Source of the DNA: Proteobacteria bacterium 005FR1
GTDB lineage: Bacteria > Pseudomonadota > Gammaproteobacteria > Pseudomonadales > Cellvibrionaceae
Assembly (NCBI GenBank): GCA_026192395.1
Contig: WACF01000001.1
Location: 3,160,309 to 3,224,308 of the forward strand
DNA length: 64,000 nt
Direction of reading: 5' to 3'
Made by a program: the position numbers and the translations under genes. Position 1 is the first letter of the stretch. Every line of letters starts with the position of its first letter. Positions 25,829-35,592 of the stretch are shown piece by piece. The notes under the pieces are model-generated. The model was not told where the DNA came from and searched no databases. It saw nothing but the letters and a program-made list of their open reading frames with translations.

Positions 25829-28800
25829 GTGAATCCAAATTCTTCCAATCCCCCCACTTCCGACAGTGAATCCCAAGTTGTCGAAACGGAGACCGCTCGC
25901 GGTCCTCGCTGGCGCCTGGCCGCATGGACGGCAGCGCTGACGGCGGTTGCGGCGGGCGGGTGTCTCGCCGTGTACGAAGCGCGTACCTCCAGCCTGCAGG
26001 CTCACTACTTGTCTCGTTACGCAGCAGATCTCTCCTGGCAGGCGGGCGAGGGCGTGAGTGATGCCATTCGGTTTCCGCAACAAGGCCCCTTCAATGAGCG
26101 GCTCGGTTATACGCAGCTGCCCAGGATGCTGTCGCAACTCGAGAGCAAAGAGTTCGTGATCGACCGGCAGGCGCGGTTCTCCCCGGCTTTGCTTGCCTAT
26201 ACGGAGCGCGGGCTATTTCCGCCCTACCGCGAGAAGGTTCGCGCTGGTCTGATCGTGAACGACTGCCGTGCGGAGCCGCTTTACCAGTTCGTTTACCCGC
26301 AGTCAGGCTACGGGCAGTTTGAGGACATTCCGTCCATTGTGGTCGATGGCCTGCTGTTCATCGAAAATCGCGGGCTGCTCGATGCTGAACGGCCCTATTT
26401 GAATCCTGCCGTGGACTGGGTGCGCTTTGCCAAAGCCGGTTACACCGAAATCGCCCGCTCAGCGGGTATGGATCACCCCAACATGGGGGGCAGCACCCTC
26501 GCTACGCAAATCGAAAAATACCGTCATTCCGCTGAAGGGCTGACTGCTGACACCGGCGAAAAACTTCGCCAGATGCTGTCCGCCAGCATCCGTGCATACC
26601 GCGGCGGCCAGGAAACACTGGCGGCAAGGCGGGAACTGATTCTGTCCTACCTGAACACCGTGCCGCTGTCGGCCGCGCCCGGACAGGGCGAGGTACACGG
26701 ACTCGGCGAGGGCTTGCGGGTCTGGTTCGGCGCTGACTTTGCGACCGACACCGAACGCTTGCGCGCGCCTGTCGGGGAGGGCGATGAACTTGCCGCACAG
26801 GGACTGGCACTGCGCCGGGTGATCGCGCTGATGATCGCCCAGCGGCGGCCGTCCTATTATCTTGTGCAGGAGCAAGGCCGCGCCGACCTGGCCTCACTCT
26901 CCGGCAGCTACCTGCGGCTGATGGCCCGTGACGGCCAGATCGACCCGCGGCTTTCCGCGGCCGCCCAGGCGCAGTCGCTGGCATTCCGCAATTTTGATGC
27001 GGCGCCTGCCTTGGTGCAGCTGCCGCTCAACAAGGGCGCCACCATGGCGCGCTCGCGATTGACGGGGCTGCTGGACGTGTCCGCCTATCAACTCGATCGC
27101 ATGGACCTGGTGGCAAGCGCAACCTTGAACGCAGATCTTCAGGCCGAAGTCAGCGCCTATCTCGCCCGCCTGCGTGAACCGACTTTCGCAACGCAAATGG
27201 GCTTGATCGGCGAACGCCTGCTTAGCGCGAGCCAGCCCGAAAGTGTGCGTTACAGCTTCACGCTCTTCGAGCGCACGGCGCAGGGCAACCGGGTGCGCGT
27301 GCAAACCGACAACACCGATCAACCCTTTGACATCAATGAGGGCAGCAAGCTGGAGCTGGGGTCGACCGCCAAGCTGCGCGTGCTCGTCACCTACCTTGAA
27401 GTGATTGCCGAGCTGCATCAGCGCTTCCAGGGACTCAGCCCGGAAGAGCTCGAGCAAATCCCCGTCCAGCCGCAGGATACCCTTACCCGTTGGGTCCTGA
27501 ACCACTTGCATAGCGGCGAGCAATGCCTGGAAGAGACCCTGGCGGCGGCACTCGAGCGCCGTTACTCGGCCAATCCACAGGAGTCCTTCTTCACCGGCGG
27601 CGGTGTGCACACCTTCAGCAACTTCCGCCGGGAAGAAAACAGCATGCGACCGACCGTACGCGAGGCCATTCGCGAGTCGATCAATCTGCCTTTTGTGAGA
27701 ATGTTGGAAGAGCTGGTTAACCACTTCGTCGCCGACCGCCTGCCCAATCGTAATACGCTGCTACTGGATGACAGCGATCCGCGCCGGCAGGAGTATCTGG
27801 CTCGCTTCGCCGACCGGGAAGGACTGGTGTTTCTGCAGCGCTTCTGGCGCAAGTACCAGGACAAAACCGAGGCCGAACGGCTGGACGTTTTCATCGGCGG
27901 ATTGCGTCAATCCCCGGAACGGCTGGCAGCAGTACACCGCTATCTTTTTCCGGAGACGAGCCAGGACGCGTTTGCGAGCTTTTTGCGCGGGCGTCTGCCG
28001 GCTGAGACCATCACCGACAAGCGCATCGAAGCGCTCTACCGGCAGTACGGACCCGGCCAGTTCAACCTGCCGGATCAGGCTTATGTTGCGCGGGTGCACC
28101 CGCTGGAAATGTGGCTGCTGGGCTATCTATCGAAGCACCCCGAGGCGCCGTTCGCCGAACTGTCTGCCGCCAGCACCGAGCAGCGCCAGCAGGTCTATGC
28201 ATGGCTGCTGCGCACGCGGGCGAAAAATGCGCGCGATTCGCGGATTCGAACCATGCTGGAAGTTGAAGCCTTCCTGGACATTCACCAGCGCTGGAAGCGG
28301 GTCGGCTATCCCTTCGATCACCTGGTGCCATCGCTTGCGACGGCCCTGGGAAGCTCAGGCGACCGCCCGGCGGCGCTGGCCGAACTCATGGGAATTATCG
28401 TGAACGACGGGATTCGCCAGGCTCCGCTGCGTATCGACGATCTGCAGTTCGGGGTCGGCACGCCCTACGAGACGCGGCTACACCGACAGAGTCCGGCAGG
28501 AGAGCAGGTGATGCTCCCCGAAGTGGCGGCGGCATTGCGAGATGTGCTGACGGAAGTTGTCGAGAATGGAACCGGGCGGCGCCTGCGGGGAAGTTTTGGG
28601 GCGCTCGCCGTGGGCGGGAAGACAGGCACCGGCGACAACCGCATTTTTACCGTGAGTAATGGCGGACAGCGCAGCAATGGGCGGGCGCTCAATCGCACCG
28701 CGACCTTCGTGTTCTATATCGGGCCGAATCACTTCGGCACGCTCACCGCATTTGTTCCGGGCCAGGCGGCGGCGAATTTCAAATTCACCTCTGTCTTGCC

Positions 28801-28879
28801 CGTGCAGGTTCTGAAGGGAATGGCGCCGATTCTCGAGCCCTATCTGGACGCAAACGCCGAAGGCGCCTGCCGCGACTGA
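25829..28879 (+). CDS. Class A penicillin-binding protein-like, GT51 plus transpeptidase
   Basis: A 1016-residue bitopic protein: cytoplasmic tail, membrane helix near residues 30-52, then the periplasmic part. The glycosyltransferase-51 region has a catalytic-type glutamate E179 in F-I-E-N-R-G and the second motif G220-G-S-T-L-A-T-Q. Transpeptidase motifs are S512-T-A-K515, S617-I-N619 and K931-T-G-T. The gap between S-x-N and K-T-G, about 310 residues, is far longer than usual and contains an extra charged helical region. Motif I reads E-N-R-G rather than E-D-x-x-F, so glycosyl transfer may be altered. The start is GTG at 25829. It may build peptidoglycan with the adjacent carboxypeptidase. 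Confidence 0.82.
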   Translation: MNPNSSNPPTSDSESQVVETETARGPRWRLAAWTAALTAVAAGGCLAVYEARTSSLQAHYLSRYAADLSWQAGEGVSDAIRFPQQGPFNERLGYTQLPRMLSQLESKEFVIDRQARFSPALLAYTERGLFPPYREKVRAGLIVNDCRAEPLYQFVYPQSGYGQFEDIPSIVVDGLLFIENRGLLDAERPYLNPAVDWVRFAKAGYTEIARSAGMDHPNMGGSTLATQIEKYRHSAEGLTADTGEKLRQMLSASIRAYRGGQETLAARRELILSYLNTVPLSAAPGQGEVHGLGEGLRVWFGADFATDTERLRAPVGEGDELAAQGLALRRVIALMIAQRRPSYYLVQEQGRADLASLSGSYLRLMARDGQIDPRLSAAAQAQSLAFRNFDAAPALVQLPLNKGATMARSRLTGLLDVSAYQLDRMDLVASATLNADLQAEVSAYLARLREPTFATQMGLIGERLLSASQPESVRYSFTLFERTAQGNRVRVQTDNTDQPFDINEGSKLELGSTAKLRVLVTYLEVIAELHQRFQGLSPEELEQIPVQPQDTLTRWVLNHLHSGEQCLEETLAAALERRYSANPQESFFTGGGVHTFSNFRREENSMRPTVREAIRESINLPFVRMLEELVNHFVADRLPNRNTLLLDDSDPRRQEYLARFADREGLVFLQRFWRKYQDKTEAERLDVFIGGLRQSPERLAAVHRYLFPETSQDAFASFLRGRLPAETITDKRIEALYRQYGPGQFNLPDQAYVARVHPLEMWLLGYLSKHPEAPFAELSAASTEQRQQVYAWLLRTRAKNARDSRIRTMLEVEAFLDIHQRWKRVGYPFDHLVPSLATALGSSGDRPAALAELMGIIVNDGIRQAPLRIDDLQFGVGTPYETRLHRQSPAGEQVMLPEVAAALRDVLTEVVENGTGRRLRGSFGALAVGGKTGTGDNRIFTVSNGGQRSNGRALNRTATFVFYIGPNHFGTLTAFVPGQAAANFKFTSVLPVQVLKGMAPILEPYLDANAEGACRD

Positions 28880-28934
28880 TTCGATGCCCAGCCACCCGGG
28901 CGTTCGCGGGCGGGTGTCCTTGTCTGCACGTCAA

Positions 28935-31208
28935 TTATCGGCGCTTGTTGCTGCGCCGCGTGCTTGGCAGTTTCGTACTGGACGAAGCCAGCGCTTCCGC
29001 GTGTGATCGAAGCAGCTGACGGTACTCATCCGCAGGCAGCGGCTTCGACAGCACGTAGCCCTGCAACTGGTCACAACCAATAGCGGCGAGCAAAGCTTGG
29101 GTCTCAGAATCCTCAGCGCCTTCGGCGACAGTTGTTAAGCCCAGTTCCTTGGCCATCAGAACGGTTGACCGAACAATGCTCTGATTTCTTAGATTGGTGA
29201 CCATGTCGGACACGAAGCTTCGGTCTATCTTAACTTCGTCGATTGGGAAGAAGCTCAGGTAGGACAGTGAGGAGAACCCCGTCCCGAAGTCGTCCACAGA
29301 GAGGCTGATCCCCAGGCTCTGCAAGCTGGCCAGCACACCCTTGGTATGTTCAAAGTCGTGCGAAACACTTGTTTCCGTCAGTTCCAGATTGAGATCCATC
29401 GCCATCCCGCCATGTTTCTCCAGCACTTGCCTGATCAGTCCCGGCAGATCGGTTTCTATCAGATCCAGAATGCTGATGTTAACGCTGATGGAGCTCGGTA
29501 GGCCCTGGCTGCGAAGGGCCGCTGAAAATCGGACTGCTTCGTCTATCATCCGCCGGGTTATCAGCGAAATAAATCCAGTCTTCTCGGCAAGAGAAATAAT
29601 TCTGGGAGGGGCAATCATGCCGAGCGTCGGGTGATCCCATCTCACCAGGGCTTCGGCCCCGCTGATCGCGCCAGTGATCAGGTCCAGCTTCGGTTGGTAG
29701 GCCGGATAGAGTCCTTCCATCCTCCCGCCGCGAAAGCAATCGACTATTTCGAGATCGGAACGACTCGGTTCCATGGAGGGACTGTATCGGATCCAGCGGC
29801 GCCCCGTCGAGCGGCCGGTGGTCAGAGCGGTTTCGGCACACTTGATCAAATCGACCGCAGTTTTTCCATGTTCCGGGAAGAGCGACGAGCCGATTATCAG
29901 CGGGGAGTCCAATGAGTATTCGCTATCCGCTGGAGCCGCCAGTACCAAGTCGCAGAGTTCTCCAACCCGGTCGCGGGTCGAATAAATCGCGAATAATCCG
30001 CGCCCCAGATAGCCCACCATTCCTTCCGACACCGATTCAAGCCTGCTCAAAACCTCGCGCACCGGTTGGTCGGAGTAGTTCCGGTCGAGCGCGAATGCCG
30101 CGCCACTGAACCGACCCAACTCGAGGATCATCAATTCGTGTGGCGATTGATCATGAACACCGCCATGTGCCTCGTTCATCATTCGATCGACCTGATCTAT
30201 GAACCGATCCGCACTGGGATGTGCATTTCCTTGCTTGAGGTCATTCCCTTGCGCTGTCTGCGGACTGGTCCGCTGTCGGATTTGATACGGGTGTTCTTCC
30301 GCGCGGCGTCGCAGCTGATGTAAACGGACGAAACCGCCCACCAGGAGGAGAAAGGCTACTCCCCCGAGCGCAAACAACCATGCGTTCGGTCTGCTCGCGT
30401 CGGCAATGCCGGCGTCCGGGAGGTCTTGGCGCCACTTCTCGTAGACGGACTGGTATGCGCCCTCGGCCATCGCGGACTGAAGAGAGCTCTGCACCCAACG
30501 CACCAAGCCCGTGCGATCACGGCGAACCGCAAAGGCGTAGGGCCGGGACCAAAACGGTGGGCCTAGCCGTCGCAGTTTCATTTTTCTGTTCTTGATCAGC
30601 GTGCTTGCAATGGGCGTCGCCAGGACCGCGTAATCCGCCCTCCCTTGCACAACAGCGATAAGCGCGTTCAGGGCGCTCGCGGTCAGCACCGGCCTGATAC
30701 CGACATCCAATTCTTGCAACTGCTCCAGAGCGTAAGAACGGTCTTCAACTGCAACGCGCGAACCCGCAAGTTCGTCGACGCTGTGAACAAGAACCGCTTC
30801 TTCTGCAGCGTAGATGGCGTGGCTCACGATGTAGAAGGGAGATGAGAAGGCAAAACGATCTGACCGGCTTTGAGATACAAACATGGGTACCACGTCGAGA
30901 TCGCCGTTCTCTAACTTGGCCACCGTTTCGGGCCATTCGCCGAGCTCGTATGTGATCGATTTGCCTCCGGCCTCGCCCATTACTTTCGCAATGTCCACGT
31001 TGAAACCTGTGGCTTTGCCCTTGAGCGCAAACTCGAACGGAGGGTAGGTGGCATCGCCCCCGAATCTGACGCTGTCAGTCGAGGCCATCGACGAGAAGCT
31101 TATAAAGCAGATGAAGATGGCAGACGGGACGGCCGTTGTTCTGCGCCGCGCTACGACAAACTCCCCGTATGCCAGGGATATATACCGCTGAAAAGCAGCG
31201 GCTGGCAT
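28935..31208 (-). CDS. c-di-GMP phosphodiesterase (EAL) with periplasmic solute-binding sensor
   Basis: From the ATG at 31208 the product has 757 residues: an N-terminal signal region, a periplasmic SBP_bac_3-type amino-acid-binding domain, one membrane helix (A-L-G-G-V-A-F-L-L-L-V-G-G-F), a degenerate GGDEF domain and an EAL domain. The GGDEF site is replaced by L-G-R-G-L-F and cannot work. The EAL site is complete: E519-A-L, N-x-S, E-L-T-E, D-D-F-G-T-G and K-I-D. It therefore probably degrades c-di-GMP in response to a bound periplasmic ligand. It lies 76 bases downstream of a GGDEF gene on the same strand. The exact start is uncertain; a longer frame would overlap the upstream gene. Confidence 0.88.
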   Translation of the reverse strand: MPAAAFQRYISLAYGEFVVARRRTTAVPSAIFICFISFSSMASTDSVRFGGDATYPPFEFALKGKATGFNVDIAKVMGEAGGKSITYELGEWPETVAKLENGDLDVVPMFVSQSRSDRFAFSSPFYIVSHAIYAAEEAVLVHSVDELAGSRVAVEDRSYALEQLQELDVGIRPVLTASALNALIAVVQGRADYAVLATPIASTLIKNRKMKLRRLGPPFWSRPYAFAVRRDRTGLVRWVQSSLQSAMAEGAYQSVYEKWRQDLPDAGIADASRPNAWLFALGGVAFLLLVGGFVRLHQLRRRAEEHPYQIRQRTSPQTAQGNDLKQGNAHPSADRFIDQVDRMMNEAHGGVHDQSPHELMILELGRFSGAAFALDRNYSDQPVREVLSRLESVSEGMVGYLGRGLFAIYSTRDRVGELCDLVLAAPADSEYSLDSPLIIGSSLFPEHGKTAVDLIKCAETALTTGRSTGRRWIRYSPSMEPSRSDLEIVDCFRGGRMEGLYPAYQPKLDLITGAISGAEALVRWDHPTLGMIAPPRIISLAEKTGFISLITRRMIDEAVRFSAALRSQGLPSSISVNISILDLIETDLPGLIRQVLEKHGGMAMDLNLELTETSVSHDFEHTKGVLASLQSLGISLSVDDFGTGFSSLSYLSFFPIDEVKIDRSFVSDMVTNLRNQSIVRSTVLMAKELGLTTVAEGAEDSETQALLAAIGCDQLQGYVLSKPLPADEYRQLLRSHAEALASSSTKLPSTRRSNKRR

Positions 31209-31284
31209 CAGCACCACCACACTACTCCACTGTCGTTGTTTTTTCTTATATTTGGCAAACAGCCTGGCAATGCGGGGCGGCGAA

Positions 31285-33186
31285 CTATTCCCCTGCAAGC
31301 GCCTCGGTCGCGGTGTCGCTGTACACGGCGGTCCGATTCCGCCCTTCTTCTTTGGCAGCATAGAGCGCCTCATCGGTATGTTCTATAAGCTCTTTCGATT
31401 GCTGATCGCCCGCGGGCAGAATAGTGCTCACACCGATACTGACGGTAACACAAGGGGCCGTGGGCGATTTTGGAAAGATCAGATTACGCTGAGCCAATTG
31501 TGCGTGGATGCGTTCCGCCACCGAAGCAGCGCCGGCGAGATCGGTGTCCGGAAGCAGCACAACGAACTCTTCACCGCCATAGCGGGCCACCATGTCGCCC
31601 GGGCGCTTGACGACCGATTCCAGCGCGGATGCCACCTCTTGCAAGCATTGGTCTCCCTCCGCATGGCCGTATTCGTCGTTGTATATCTTGAAATGGTCCA
31701 CATCGACCATAAGCAATGCGAGCTGCGCTTGCTTGCGTCTGGCCCGCCGCCATTCCCTGGTGAGATCCTGGTCGAAGGCCCTGCGATTGGCGATGCCGAG
31801 CAGCGGATCGGTCAAAGAGATCTCCCGCAGTTCCCGGTTACGCGATTCGAGCTCGCTCATGATTGCCTTGAAGTCGGTAATGTCCTGAGTCAATAACAGG
31901 ATCTGTTCCACTCCACCGTCTTCGTCCTCGAGCGGTACGGCTGTTACCTCATATGTGCGGTCGCCGTATGCCAGCTCTTTCTGTGACTCGTTGCCCGCGA
32001 GTGCGTCGAGCGCCAGTGCTTTGAGTTTTCCGGCGGCCCAATCGGGGAAAATTTCGTCGACGGTTTTGCCTTTGACGGCGGCGGGTGACAGACTCTCGTG
32101 AAGCTCAAATTCGCTCCCGTCGGCGAACAGGTAGCGAAGCTCGCGGTCGAGGACTGCCGCTCGCCCTTTGGGAAGGTGGCGAATAACGGTCCGGGACAGT
32201 TGATCGGATCGGCGCTGGCTGCGCAGAAGGCCCAACTTCGCTTCCTGGTCCTCCTGCGCTTTGCGGATCGAGCGGACCAGCACTGACGCGGCGAACGCCA
32301 GAATAGTCCCCACTAATACGAAGGTAAGAAAGTGCAGCCAGGCGGTAAAATAGAAGCGGGAAAGGAAGGCGTCGTGATCAACCTTCACCGACACCCAGAG
32401 CGGATAGCGGTCGGAGGGAAGGACAGCAACCACCGATTTTCTTCCATCCAGCGGCGATGGCCCGACGAAAGTATCTGCGCCGCGTCTGAAAAGCTGCTCC
32501 TTTATCCGGTCGGCCGTGTTTACGTTGGCATCATCGGCCCCTTCGGAATGCAAGGACAGTAAGGTCCCATCGGGGAGAAACATGGCAATGCGGCGATCCA
32601 GGTTCTCAGGCATTTGCCGAAAAAAGTCGGCGAAATACCCGAGATCTAGCCCTGCCGCAACGACCCCCAGAAATTCACCCTGGCCACTTACAATTCGTGT
32701 ACTCACGGGCACCACTCGTCGAGCGGTGGACGCGCTTATTACGGGCGGGTTAATGAGGTATGCCGTGCCCTGGCGGTGAGCCTCAAAGTATTCTCTGTTT
32801 GAGAGGTCGATTATTTCGTCACCAATCTGCCGAGTGCTGCTAAGTCGCGCCCGACCGGCGCTGTCGATCAGAGCCACGGATGCGATCTGTGGTGCGTAGG
32901 CGAGCGCCTCACGAAGGGAATGCCAATACTCCGGGCTTTCCGCCAGGCTCTCTATGCCTGCACTCGCCACTTCTTCGGCAATTTCGTTCAGGAAGAGGTC
33001 GACCGTGCGGAGGGACATTTCCGTTTGTTGGACGGTTAACTCGGCTTCGGTCTCAAGTTGTCGTTTCAGTCCGCTCAGCCCCGTTGCGTACTCTCTGAAT
33101 AAATCCATCACCAGAAGACCCGCAACGGCTGCAATACTGCCGACAGCGAAATAGCTAACGAGTCGCTTGGGATGTTTGAGCGTCAA
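31285..33186 (-). CDS. Diguanylate cyclase with dCache sensor and PAS domain
   Basis: A 633-residue membrane protein: short cytoplasmic start, helix near 10-28, periplasmic dCache-type domain (about 35-280), helix near 285-305, PAS-like domain (about 330-450) and GGDEF. The active site is G537-G-E-E-F with D-V-D-H-F-K-I-Y-N-D before it, and an RPGD inhibition site five residues upstream, so it should be active and product-inhibited. dCache domains often sense amino acids or organic acids. The gene is followed by an EAL gene whose sensor is of a different fold, giving a make/break pair that reads two signals. Confidence 0.91.
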   Translation of the reverse strand: MTLKHPKRLVSYFAVGSIAAVAGLLVMDLFREYATGLSGLKRQLETEAELTVQQTEMSLRTVDLFLNEIAEEVASAGIESLAESPEYWHSLREALAYAPQIASVALIDSAGRARLSSTRQIGDEIIDLSNREYFEAHRQGTAYLINPPVISASTARRVVPVSTRIVSGQGEFLGVVAAGLDLGYFADFFRQMPENLDRRIAMFLPDGTLLSLHSEGADDANVNTADRIKEQLFRRGADTFVGPSPLDGRKSVVAVLPSDRYPLWVSVKVDHDAFLSRFYFTAWLHFLTFVLVGTILAFAASVLVRSIRKAQEDQEAKLGLLRSQRRSDQLSRTVIRHLPKGRAAVLDRELRYLFADGSEFELHESLSPAAVKGKTVDEIFPDWAAGKLKALALDALAGNESQKELAYGDRTYEVTAVPLEDEDGGVEQILLLTQDITDFKAIMSELESRNRELREISLTDPLLGIANRRAFDQDLTREWRRARRKQAQLALLMVDVDHFKIYNDEYGHAEGDQCLQEVASALESVVKRPGDMVARYGGEEFVVLLPDTDLAGAASVAERIHAQLAQRNLIFPKSPTAPCVTVSIGVSTILPAGDQQSKELIEHTDEALYAAKEEGRNRTAVYSDTATEALAGE

Positions 33187-33462
33187 TTGAACCTCTGATC
33201 GGGTTACTGCATCGGCTTAGAGGTTCAACGACCTCAGGCAAGCGGGCCGAAGCGGGCATTCAAAGTTTGTGCCACTTGAGGAAATGCGCGCCAGCCCCCA
33301 GTTTCCTGTTCCGCACTGGGGAGTATCGAAAGCCAGGCTCCGGAGCAGACAGGAAGAGTGTACAGCCGATTGTAAAACTGGCTCGAAGAGCGGCTCGCTC
33401 TGAACGTGGGGCGAGAGATAGTTGCAGGCCGCCGAAGCCGATCCGGCGGTCTGCAATCGCGG

Positions 33463-35400
33463 TCAGCCGTTGCTACCCTTACGGTGTTCGCGAGGCGGCG
33501 ACTTCTTCTTGTGCGCTCCCGGTTTTGAGGGACGCTCCTGCCCGGGAGCTCCGGGCCGGGATTTGGCGCCGGCCTTGAAGCCAGGTTTGGAGCCAGGCTT
33601 TGAGCCGGGCTTGAACGGACGCTTCGGTTTCTCACCGGCGCCTTCGGAGAGGCGGCTGATGTTCAACGCCTTCTGGCAGACCCAGACCTTCTTCAGATGT
33701 TGGAACACTTCTTTCGGCATTTCCGCCGGAAGATCAACCGTGCTGAAGTCATCGTGGATTTCGATGTGGCCTATGTACTGGCTTTCCAGATCCGCTTCAT
33801 TGGCAATCGCGCCGACGATGTGACCGGGGCGAACGCCATCGGCATAGCCCACGGCGATCCGGAAGCGCTCCATCGGTACATCCGGGTGGTCTTTCAGCGG
33901 TTTGGCCGCACTGCTCTGCAGTGATTCCTTCTTTTTCTTCTGTTTGCTGAAAGTCGTTAGCGCAGTGTCTTCGTCCATGAAATCGAAGTCGCCGCGCCGT
34001 TCCTTTCTTGGCTTGCGATCGTCGCGTTGCGGACGTCCCTCGTCTCTTGCGCCGAAAGCGGACTCTTTGCGCTTGGGGCGTTCCTCGATCAGGAAAGTGC
34101 TATTGCCCTGGAGCAAACGTGCCAGTGCCGCGGCGATTTCGATCGCGGGCGTCTCAGTGCTTTCCTGATAGTCGCTCAGCAGCTGTCGATAGAAATCGAG
34201 ATCTTCCAGCTTCAGCGCTTCATCGATGCGTTCTTTGAACTTCTCCACCCGCTGGGCATTGATGTCCTGCTCAGTGGGGAGGTTCATTACTTCGATAGGC
34301 TGACGGGTCGCACGTTCGATGGCCTTCAACATGCGACGTTCGCGGTTCGACACGAACAAAATGGCTTCCCCGGTGCGACCCGCGCGACCGGTGCGGCCGA
34401 TGCGGTGAACGTAGGATTCCGTATCGAAGGGAATGTCGTAGTTGATTACGTGGGAGATGCGCGGAATGTCCAGGCCGCGGGCGGCCACATCGGTGGCGAC
34501 CAGAATGTCTAGCTTGCCGCCGCGCATTTTGTCCACGGCTTTTTCCCGCTGGGCCTGGGGCATATCGCCGTTCAGGGCTTCAGCGGCAAAGCCGCGCGCT
34601 TCCAATTTTTCCGCGAGCTCGACAGTGGCGACTTTGGTGCGAACGAAAATGATCGTGCCGTCGGTGGGCTCCACTTCCAGGATACGTGTCAGTGCATCCA
34701 GCTTGTGCAGGCCGGCAACTGGCCAATAGCGCTGGCGGATCGCCGCAGCGGTGGTGGTCTTGCTGGCGATCTTTACGGTTTCCGGATCGCGCAGGTATTT
34801 GTTGGCGACCTGCTGAATTTCTTTTGGCATGGTGGCGGAGAACAGCGCGATCTGCCGCTGTGACGGCGTCTGTTCGAGAATCCATTCCACATCGTCGATA
34901 AAGCCCATGCGCAGCATTTCGTCGGCTTCGTCCAGCACGAGTGTTTCGAGACTGTCCAGCTTCAGCGAACCCTTGCGCATGTGATCCATCACGCGGCCCG
35001 GTGTGCCCACCACCAGTTGCGCGCCGCCGCGCAGCTGCTTCAACTGCACGCTGTAACCGGCGCCGCCGTAAATCGGCACCACGTGGAAGCCGGGCATGTT
35101 GCGCGCATAGGTCTGGCAGGCTTCCGCCACCTGAATGGCCAGCTCACGGGTGGGGGTGAGCACCAGCGCCTGTGTGGTACGGCTTTTGGTATCCAGTTTC
35201 GCCAGCAAGGGAAGCGCGAAGGCGGCGGTTTTGCCCGTGCCGGTTTGCGCCTGGCCCAGCAGGTCACGGCCCTCTAGTAGGATGGGAATACTTTGCGCCT
35301 GAATCGGCGAAGGTGTTTCGTAGCCTACCTGAGTAACGGTTTGCAGCAGGGACTCAGGAAGACCAAGGTCGCCGAAGCGGGCGGGGTTGCTATCTGTCAT
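33463..35400 (-). CDS. deaD: DEAD-box RNA helicase DeaD/CsdA
   Basis: A 645-residue ATP-dependent RNA helicase. The N-terminal Q motif and G-Q-A-Q-T-G-T-G-K-T are followed by P-T-R-E-L-A, D-E-A-D, S-A-T and H-R-I-G-R-T-G-R, the two RecA-like domains. After residue about 430 come an acidic/basic linker, an RRM-like DbpA-type RNA-binding domain (around R-F-R-I-A-V-G-Y-A-D-G-V-R-P) and a basic tail with repeated K-P-G-S units. This order is that of DeaD, which helps ribosome assembly and mRNA turnover, mostly in the cold. The tail is longer and more G/P/K-rich than in E. coli. The ribosome site is weak, as often seen with long cold-responsive leaders. Confidence 0.94.
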   Translation of the reverse strand: MTDSNPARFGDLGLPESLLQTVTQVGYETPSPIQAQSIPILLEGRDLLGQAQTGTGKTAAFALPLLAKLDTKSRTTQALVLTPTRELAIQVAEACQTYARNMPGFHVVPIYGGAGYSVQLKQLRGGAQLVVGTPGRVMDHMRKGSLKLDSLETLVLDEADEMLRMGFIDDVEWILEQTPSQRQIALFSATMPKEIQQVANKYLRDPETVKIASKTTTAAAIRQRYWPVAGLHKLDALTRILEVEPTDGTIIFVRTKVATVELAEKLEARGFAAEALNGDMPQAQREKAVDKMRGGKLDILVATDVAARGLDIPRISHVINYDIPFDTESYVHRIGRTGRAGRTGEAILFVSNRERRMLKAIERATRQPIEVMNLPTEQDINAQRVEKFKERIDEALKLEDLDFYRQLLSDYQESTETPAIEIAAALARLLQGNSTFLIEERPKRKESAFGARDEGRPQRDDRKPRKERRGDFDFMDEDTALTTFSKQKKKKESLQSSAAKPLKDHPDVPMERFRIAVGYADGVRPGHIVGAIANEADLESQYIGHIEIHDDFSTVDLPAEMPKEVFQHLKKVWVCQKALNISRLSEGAGEKPKRPFKPGSKPGSKPGFKAGAKSRPGAPGQERPSKPGAHKKKSPPREHRKGSNG

Positions 35401-35592
35401 ATCGGACCAGTTTAAAGTCGGGAAAAAGCTCAGTCAGGGCTGGAGCCAAAGGGGCGCGAGTATACAGAGCGGGATGATGTCGCGCTTGCCTTTTGGGTGC
35501 CATTCATCGTTTCAGACTGTCGGGCCCGCTGCGCGTTCCGGACTGGAAGAACAAGGACTCCGGCAAGCACAAAAAAAGTTGCGCTCCGGTTT

